NCBI RefSeq assembly: GCF_051860665.1
Contig: NZ_JBHYDM010000026.1
Span: forward strand, 1-64,000
DNA from: Falsiroseomonas sp051860665
Lineage (GTDB): Bacteria > Pseudomonadota > Alphaproteobacteria > Acetobacterales > Acetobacteraceae
Direction of reading: 5' to 3'
DNA: 64,000 nt
Below the pieces are notes generated by a model that was given only the letters and a program-made list of their open reading frames with translations, searched no databases and was not told where the DNA came from. Both the position numbers and the translations under genes were made by a program. This document shows, in pieces, positions 58,516 through 64,000 of the stretch. Within the stretch, counting starts at the first letter, position 1, and each line of letters starts with the position of its first letter.

Positions 58516-59774
58516 GCGGCGCACCCGACCGCATCCTGGTCATCGGCGCCGGCATCGTCGGCATGGCGTTGGCCTACCGGCTGCAGCAATCCGGCGCGCA
58601 GGTCACCGTGGTGGATGCGCAGCCACCCGGTCAGGGCGGCGCCAGTTTCGGCAATGCGGGCGCCATCAGCGCCAGCTCCGTCGCGCCACTCGCCATGCCG
58701 GGCCTGCTGCGCCAGGTGCCGCGCATGCTGCTGGACCGCGCCGCGCCGCTGCATGTGCCCGCCGGCTATTGGCTGCGCGCCGCGCCCTGGCTCGCCCGCT
58801 TCGTCGCCGCCGCGCGCCCCGCCGCCGTGACGCGCGCCACCGCTGCGCTGGACGGGCTGCTGCACCTGGCGACCGAGCAGCACATGGCATTGGTCCGCGA
58901 GATCGGCGCGCCCGATCTGCTGCGCCCGCACGGCCAGCTCTACCTCTACCGGGACGCCGCGCAGCTGGCGAAGGATCGCGCGAGCTGGGAGATCCGCCGC
59001 GCCCATGGCGCGCGGCTGGAGGAGCTGGACCGCGCCGCCATCCTGGCGCTGGAGCCCGCCATCGGCCCCGCCTATACCCTCGGCATCTTCCTGGCCGACC
59101 ACGCGCATTGCGCCTCCCCCTTCCGCTACGTGCAGGCGCTGGCCGCCGCCTTCCGGCGCGCCGGCGGGCAGGTGGTGCAGGACCGCATCACGCGGCTCGC
59201 CACGCAGGATGGCCGCATCAGCGGCGCGCAGGGCGAGTCCGCGCTGCATGTGGCGGAGGCCGTGGTGCTCGCGGCCGGCGCCTGGTCCGCGCGGCTGGCC
59301 GCACCGCTCGGCTATCGCATCCCGCTCGAATCGCAGCGCGGCTATCACCTCGATCTCCGCGATCCCGGCCTCGCCCTGACCCGCCCGGTGATCCCGGCGG
59401 ACCGCAAGGTCTTCATCACGCCGATGGAGGGCGCGCTGCGCGTCGCCGGCACGGTGGAATTCGGCGGGCTGGACCGCGCGCCGGATGCCAAGCGGGCGGA
59501 GCTGCTCTACGCCGATCTCGCCGCGGTCTTTCCCGAGGCGCGGCCGGCGCGGGCGGAAGGTTTTTGGATGGGCCACCGGCCCTGCCTGCCGGATTCGGTC
59601 CCGGTGATCGGCCCGGCGCGCCGCGTGCCCGGCCTGTTCTTCGCCTTCGGCCACGGCCATCTCGGCCTGACCGGCTCCGCCCCCACCGCGGAGCTGCTGG
59701 CGCCCGCGGTGCTGGGGCGGCCGCTGAACCAGGACCTGGCGCCCTATGCGGCGGAGCGCTTCGTGGGGGCCTGA
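58512..59774 (+). CDS. DadA-type FAD-dependent amine/D-amino-acid oxidoreductase
   Basis: 420-residue flavoprotein of the DAO family. N-terminal FAD-binding ILVIGAGIVGMALAYRLQQSG (8-28) then DAQPPGQGGASFGNAGAIS, a signature of DadA-like dehydrogenases, and a C-terminal GFWMGHRPCLPDSVPVIGPARRVPGLFFAFGHGHLGLTGSAPTAELLA. Activity would be oxidative deamination of a D-amino acid or similar amine. Coupled to the amidase by a 4-base overlap, consistent with a pathway in which an amide is cleaved to an amino acid which is then oxidised. Confidence 0.88.
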   Translation: MSGAPDRILVIGAGIVGMALAYRLQQSGAQVTVVDAQPPGQGGASFGNAGAISASSVAPLAMPGLLRQVPRMLLDRAAPLHVPAGYWLRAAPWLARFVAAARPAAVTRATAALDGLLHLATEQHMALVREIGAPDLLRPHGQLYLYRDAAQLAKDRASWEIRRAHGARLEELDRAAILALEPAIGPAYTLGIFLADHAHCASPFRYVQALAAAFRRAGGQVVQDRITRLATQDGRISGAQGESALHVAEAVVLAAGAWSARLAAPLGYRIPLESQRGYHLDLRDPGLALTRPVIPADRKVFITPMEGALRVAGTVEFGGLDRAPDAKRAELLYADLAAVFPEARPARAEGFWMGHRPCLPDSVPVIGPARRVPGLFFAFGHGHLGLTGSAPTAELLAPAVLGRPLNQDLAPYAAERFVGA

Positions 59775-59800
59775 CGCCCAGCGCCCGCACGGGGAGGCAA

Positions 59801-59830
59801 ATGTAGGGAAATGTAGGCGCATGTAGCCGG
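59801..59830. repeat. Three direct repeats of ATGTAG at exactly 10-base spacing
   Basis: ATGTAGGGAA, ATGTAGGCGC and ATGTAGCCGG follow one another, each unit 10 bases long, so the ATGTAG hexamers lie on one face of the helix. Phased direct repeats of this kind often serve as cooperative activator sites. They lie 446-475 bases before the RTX start. Confidence 0.6.
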
Positions 59831-60008
59831 GCCCGCAGGCCGCCGGCGCGGCACCCGGCATGGTTGCGCCGACCTCGCGCGACGGCCGGAAGGAAATCGC
59901 CGCGGGCCCGCTGTGCCCGGGGCCCCGCAGGCCACCCGCCCGCCGGGCCAGCGATGACCCAAGCTTACATAAGTCGACACCACCCTGGGTAAGCCTCCGG
60001 ATACCAAG

Positions 60009-60030
60009 CGGTTAATCTCCGATTGAACCG
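60009..60030. promoter_or_regulatory. Near-palindrome CGGTTAATC-TCC-GATTGAACCG
   Basis: CGGTTAATC and GATTGAACCG are inverted arms around TCC with a single extra G in the right arm. AT-rich against the surroundings; a candidate operator or promoter-proximal hairpin for the RTX gene, 246 bases before its start. Confidence 0.4.
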
Positions 60031-60275
60031 TTTCGCAGGGTTTCCCGCATGCCGAAGGCTGTCGACCGCCCCCAACGCTGGCATCCCGTCATCGTCGCGG
60101 CGGTCGCATGACCGAGGCGTGGCTGCCGATTGCAGCGGCCCAGCGGCTGGTGGCGCCAGGTCCGCGATGCGCGCGCAGCCCCTGACCAGGATCTTCTGAA
60201 GACATCCGGCCCCCAGGGCCCCAAACGCAACAGGCGCCCGCCCGGCACATCGGCGGTGACGCGGAGGACCAGACC

Positions 60276-63200
60276 ATGAGCGGCATCAACACCATCCCCG
60301 GCACCGGCGACGCCGACACCCTGACCGGCCAGGATGGCACCTCCAATGTCATCTACGGCTATGCCGGAAACGATGAGCTGACGGGCGGGGCGCTGAACGA
60401 CACGCTCTACGGCGGTCTGGACCACGACACGCTGGACGGTAGCGGGGGCGACGACCTTCTGAGCGGTGGCCTGGGCAACGACACGCTGGCTGGTGGACTG
60501 GGCTTCGACACCGCAACCTTCGAGGCTGCCGTGGCGGGCTTCTCGGTGAACCTGACCACCGGATCCGCCAGTTCCGGCAGCGAGGTCGATTCCCTCGTGG
60601 GCATCGAGGCGGTCCTGGGCAGTTCCTACGCCGATAGCCTGACTGGCAGCGCCTTCGCCGATTCGTTGAACGGCGGCGCGGGCGACGATGCGATCAGTGG
60701 CGGCGATGGCAACGACACGCTGTTGGGGGGGGATGGCAACGATTTCCTCAACGCTGGCGCCGGTTCGAATGTGCTCTACGGCAACGAGGGCAACGACACG
60801 CTGATCAGCGTGGACGATGGTGACACGCTGATCGGTGGGGCCGGCAGTGACGTCCTGATGGGCAATGGCGGCGACGACACGCTGGATGGCGGAGACGGCG
60901 CCGACTCACTGGACGGCGGCGACGGCGCCGATACCATCAATGGCGGCGCCGGCGGCGATACGATCAAGGGCGGCGACGGAAGCGACTGGGTCACCCACAA
61001 CGGCGCCAGCAACGGCGTCTACGTCAACCTGGCGGCCTTCAATTTGGGGTATTTCAACGACGCCGAGGGCGATCGTTATACCAGTGTCGAGAATGCCGTC
61101 GGCACCGGCTACGCCGATACCCTCATTGGCGGAAACGTCGCGAACAATCTGCGGGGTGGCGGCGGCGCCGATAGCATCGTCGGGAATGGCGACAACGACA
61201 CGCTGGCCGGTGGAGCCGGCGCCGATACGCTGGATGGCGGCGACGGCTGGGACCTGGCCGATTACAGCGACTCCACCACGGCCGTCACGGTCGATCTGCA
61301 GGCCGGGACCACCTCGGGCGGCGATGCGCAGGGCGATTTCCTGATTGGCATCGAGATGGTGCGGGGCTCGGGCCACGATGACCGCCTGACCGCGATGGAC
61401 AATGGCAGCGCCCTCTATGGCGGCACGGGTGCGGATACGCTGCGGGGTGGGGCCGGCAACGACATCCTCGACGGCGGCGCGGGCAACGACGACTGGCTCG
61501 ACTATAGCGCCGCGACTTCGGCGGTCACCGTCAATCTCGCCACCGACTCAGTCTCTGGCTATGCCCTCGGCGACCAGATCACCGGCATCGAGCACATCCG
61601 TGGCGCCACCGGCTACAGCAACAACCTGTCAGGCACCGATGGGGCCAATTGGCTGATCGGCGGCGACCAGAACGACAACCTGTTCGGCGATGCGACGACC
61701 CTCGGCGGCGCCGATACGCTGGAAGGCGGCGCCGGCCATGACAGCCTGCTGGGCGGGGCGGGCGACGACCTGCTGATCGGCGGCGCCGGAGGCGACGTCC
61801 TGATCGGCGGCGACGGCATCGACACGGCCAGCTATGCCGGCGCCGGCAGCGGCGTGGCGCTGCGGCTGGACATGGTCGGTGTCGTCGGGGAGGCGAACGG
61901 CGACGCCTTTCCCCAGGTCGAGAATGTCATCGGCTCCGCCTATGGCGACACGATCGGTGGCGATTCCTCGGCAAACCGGCTGGAAGGCGGCGGCGGCGAC
62001 GACTTCCTCTCGGGCTACTCCGGCGCGGACACGCTGATCGGCGGTGCCGGCGCGGATTCGCTGGCGGGCGGGGGTGACAACGACACGGCGGACTACAGCG
62101 CCTCCTCCGCCGGCGTCACGGTGAACCTGCGGACCGGGCTGGGCTCGGGGGGCGATGCCGAGGGCGACACGCTCGAGGGCATCGAGACGGTGATCGGCAG
62201 CGACGGCGACGACCTGCTGACCGCAGGCGTGGTCGCTGCCGTGCTGCGCGGCGGGGTGGGCGCCGATACGCTGGTGGGCGGCGATGGCAATGACACGCTG
62301 CAGGGCGGCGCCGGAAACGACGACTGGGTGGACTACAGCGGCGCCGCCACCATCCTCAATGTCGATCTCGCCAGCGGCTCCGCGCTCATCGGCTCCGGCG
62401 TGGACTCCCTCTCCGGCATCGAGCATGTGCGGGGTGGCGCCGATGCAGACAGCATCAACGGCGATGGCGCGGACAACTGGCTGGTGGGCGGTGCGGGCGG
62501 CGACACCCTGAGCGGCGGCGACGGGGCCGATACGCTGGATGGCGGCGCGGACGCTGACCTCCTCAACGGCGGCGACGGCACAGACACGGCGGACTACAGC
62601 GCCAGCGCCGAGGCCGTGTCGATCACGCTCGATGTCAATGCGGTGGGCGTGGGCGGCGATGCGGCGGGCGATACCCTGGACGGCATCGAGATCGCCATCG
62701 GCTCCGATGGCGACGACACCATCGCAGGCGGCGCGGCTGCCGAGACCCTCATCGGCGGCGACGGCAACGACCAGCTGACCGGCGGCGCGGGTGCCGACAG
62801 CCTGGTCGGCGGTGCGGGAACGGACCACGCGATCTACACCGCCTCCACGGCGGCGGTCACGATTTCGCTGCTGAACGGCATTGCGACGGGCGGCGACGCC
62901 CAGGGCGATACCCTCTCCTCCATCGAGATCGTGATTGGCAGCGGCCAGGCCGACGACCTGCAGGGTGGCAGCGGCAATGACACGATCGAGGGTCGCTCGG
63001 GGGAGGACACGCTGCGGTCCTCCGGCGGCGCGGACAGCCTGTTTGGTGGCGAGGGGAGCGACAGCTACGAGATCCATCACCTGGACGCCGTGGTGGTCGA
63101 GGCCCTAGACGAAGGGCGGGACGTGGTGCGGACCACGCTGTCCAGCTACACGCTGACGAACTACGTCGAGAACGTCGTGGGCCAATCGACGGTCGCCGGC

Positions 63201-64000
63201 CAGGCCCTCACGGGCAACGAGCTGGACAATGAGCTGTGGGGGAACAACTTCAGCAGCACGCTGTCCGGCGGCGAGGGCAACGACTTCCTGGTCGGCGGCC
63301 AGGGCGACGATGCCATGATCGGCGGCGCCGGTCAGGACACCATCTGGGGCGGCGGCGGGACGGACACGGCCGACTACAGCGCCAGCGAAGCCGCCGTCCA
63401 GATCAACCTCGCCACCGGATCGGGTTCGGGCGGCGATGCGGAGGGCGACAGCTTCGACAGCATCGAGATCGTCATCGGCAGCGGCCAGGGCGACCTGCTC
63501 ACCGGAGCCAGCGGCAATGAGACGCTGGTCGGCGGCGCCGGCAATGACACCCTGGTCGGTGGTGCCGGCGCCGATGTCCTGGTGGGCGGCGACGACATCG
63601 ATACCGCCAGCTACGAGGCCTCCACGACCGGCGTCTCCGTCGCGCTGGCGGGCATCGGCTCCGGCGGCGACGCGGAAGGCGACAGCCTGTCCTCGATCGA
63701 GATCCTGATCGGCAGCGCGCAGGCCGACACGCTGCGCGGCAGCGCCGATGCCGATACCATCTCCGGCCTCGACGGCGACGATGTCCTCTACGGCGCCGGC
63801 GGCGCCGATAGCCTCGTCGGTGGCGAGGGCAACGATACATATGTCATCGATCACGCGGATGCGGTGATCTTCGAAGGCACGGACGCCGGCACCGACGAGG
63901 TGGTGACGACGCTCGCCAGCTATACGCTGCAGGACAATGTCGAGAACCTGACGGGTGCCTCCACCCTGGACGGTCAGGAACTGACCGGCAATGCGCTGGA
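60276..64000 (+). CDS. RTX-type calcium-binding repeat protein, open at the right edge
   Basis: The frame from ATG 60276 is open for 1241 codons to the window edge. It is almost wholly made of glycine/aspartate nonapeptide repeats (GGxGxDxLx, e.g. GGAGNDTLVGG) that form calcium-binding beta-rolls. Between repeats lie eleven copies of a strand module of the form DTADYSASxxAVTVNLxxGxGSGGDAEGD-x-L-x-x-IE-x-VIGS, beginning near 60500, 60985, 61255, 61495, 61820, 62085, 62325, 62580, 62820, 63360 and 63600, and two YxIDHxDAVxxEGxDxGxDxVxTTLxSYTL segments (near 63065 and 63840). RTX proteins are secreted by type I systems recognising the C-terminus, which is not visible. Large members act as adhesins or carry enzymatic ends. 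A GCGGAGGACC ribosome site precedes the ATG. No secretion genes are in the window. Confidence 0.9.
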   Translation, partial: MSGINTIPGTGDADTLTGQDGTSNVIYGYAGNDELTGGALNDTLYGGLDHDTLDGSGGDDLLSGGLGNDTLAGGLGFDTATFEAAVAGFSVNLTTGSASSGSEVDSLVGIEAVLGSSYADSLTGSAFADSLNGGAGDDAISGGDGNDTLLGGDGNDFLNAGAGSNVLYGNEGNDTLISVDDGDTLIGGAGSDVLMGNGGDDTLDGGDGADSLDGGDGADTINGGAGGDTIKGGDGSDWVTHNGASNGVYVNLAAFNLGYFNDAEGDRYTSVENAVGTGYADTLIGGNVANNLRGGGGADSIVGNGDNDTLAGGAGADTLDGGDGWDLADYSDSTTAVTVDLQAGTTSGGDAQGDFLIGIEMVRGSGHDDRLTAMDNGSALYGGTGADTLRGGAGNDILDGGAGNDDWLDYSAATSAVTVNLATDSVSGYALGDQITGIEHIRGATGYSNNLSGTDGANWLIGGDQNDNLFGDATTLGGADTLEGGAGHDSLLGGAGDDLLIGGAGGDVLIGGDGIDTASYAGAGSGVALRLDMVGVVGEANGDAFPQVENVIGSAYGDTIGGDSSANRLEGGGGDDFLSGYSGADTLIGGAGADSLAGGGDNDTADYSASSAGVTVNLRTGLGSGGDAEGDTLEGIETVIGSDGDDLLTAGVVAAVLRGGVGADTLVGGDGNDTLQGGAGNDDWVDYSGAATILNVDLASGSALIGSGVDSLSGIEHVRGGADADSINGDGADNWLVGGAGGDTLSGGDGADTLDGGADADLLNGGDGTDTADYSASAEAVSITLDVNAVGVGGDAAGDTLDGIEIAIGSDGDDTIAGGAAAETLIGGDGNDQLTGGAGADSLVGGAGTDHAIYTASTAAVTISLLNGIATGGDAQGDTLSSIEIVIGSGQADDLQGGSGNDTIEGRSGEDTLRSSGGADSLFGGEGSDSYEIHHLDAVVVEALDEGRDVVRTTLSSYTLTNYVENVVGQSTVAGQALTGNELDNELWGNNFSSTLSGGEGNDFLVGGQGDDAMIGGAGQDTIWGGGGTDTADYSASEAAVQINLATGSGSGGDAEGDSFDSIEIVIGSGQGDLLTGASGNETLVGGAGNDTLVGGAGADVLVGGDDIDTASYEASTTGVSVALAGIGSGGDAEGDSLSSIEILIGSAQADTLRGSADADTISGLDGDDVLYGAGGADSLVGGEGNDTYVIDHADAVIFEGTDAGTDEVVTTLASYTLQDNVENLTGASTLDGQELTGNAL

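Larger units (their letters stand above)
59775..60275. other. 501-base non-coding region before the RTX gene
   Basis: No credible gene on either strand; the minus-strand frames here are shadows or low-quality. It holds a set of helically phased repeats (59801-59830), an inverted repeat GCTTAC...GTAAGC (59963-59994) and a near-palindrome at 60009-60030. AT content rises around 59960-60060. This is likely the promoter and regulatory region of the RTX gene at 60276. Confidence 0.6.

Noticed and set aside
61629..63080. Minus-strand frame of 483 codons in the RTX region
   Set aside because: Its periodic composition mirrors the RTX repeats on the plus strand, which carry clear calcium-binding motifs.

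Overview
The window is very GC-rich chromosomal DNA, densely packed on both strands, with GC-dominated third codon positions, many 4-base ATGA/GTGA overlaps, and many GTG starts. Five Bug/TctC-type periplasmic binding proteins, hydantoinase-type HyuAB, an alphaproteobacterial-style DUF6481 protein and a Csu-type pilus operon suggest an environmental alphaproteobacterium of the Acetobacteraceae, Roseomonas-like. That placement is inferred from gene content; no rRNA or tRNA gene was seen to confirm it. I saw no phage, insertion sequence or CRISPR array.

Layout. 1-2957: a TonB-ExbD-ExbB energy-transduction operon running off the left edge, with a Fur-box-like palindrome at its head and a small unknown gene on the other side. 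3036-10002: ilvD, a glycine-rich repeat protein whose Shine-Dalgarno lies in a hairpin, small unknown genes, a CspA-type cold-shock protein, and a pair made of a degenerate anti-sigma-like ATPase fold and a HisC-type aminotransferase. 10009-18042: a minus-strand catabolic operon (hyuB-hyuA-two Bug proteins-aminotransferase) facing a LysR regulator across a perfect T-N11-A palindrome. 18054-25082: membrane protein, fasciclin protein, AraC regulator, SnoaL-like protein, winged-helix/TolB/TPR regulator, paired cupins and a second LysR. 25295-32407: aconitase with a truncated RraA remnant, then gyrB and recF. 32606-39266: small exported proteins and an operon of sulfotransferase, methyltransferase, prfC and a divergent CDP-alcohol phosphotransferase, then a Bug protein and a DUF6481 protein.

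39273-52469 is rich in transport and carboxylate metabolism. A Bug / MmgE-PrpD / FAD monooxygenase / arylmalonate-decarboxylase-like operon is followed by a crotonase-CaiB pair, a GntR regulator, a complete TctCBA tripartite tricarboxylate transporter, and a TAXI-TRAP pair. 52905-56975 is a compact four-gene Csu-type chaperone-usher pilus operon. 57052-59774 is an amidase-amine oxidase pair. From 60276 to the right edge runs a large RTX-repeat calcium-binding protein, open at the edge, preceded by 500 bases of non-coding DNA with helically phased repeats.

The overall picture is a soil or water heterotroph that scavenges carboxylates, amides and hydantoin-like compounds, takes up iron through TonB, and invests in surface adhesion (archaic pili, fasciclin, RTX protein). 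The least explained items are the glycine/tryptophan repeat protein with its hairpin-covered Shine-Dalgarno, the GTGAG operator cluster at 20.7 kb, and the phased ATGTAG array ahead of the RTX gene.
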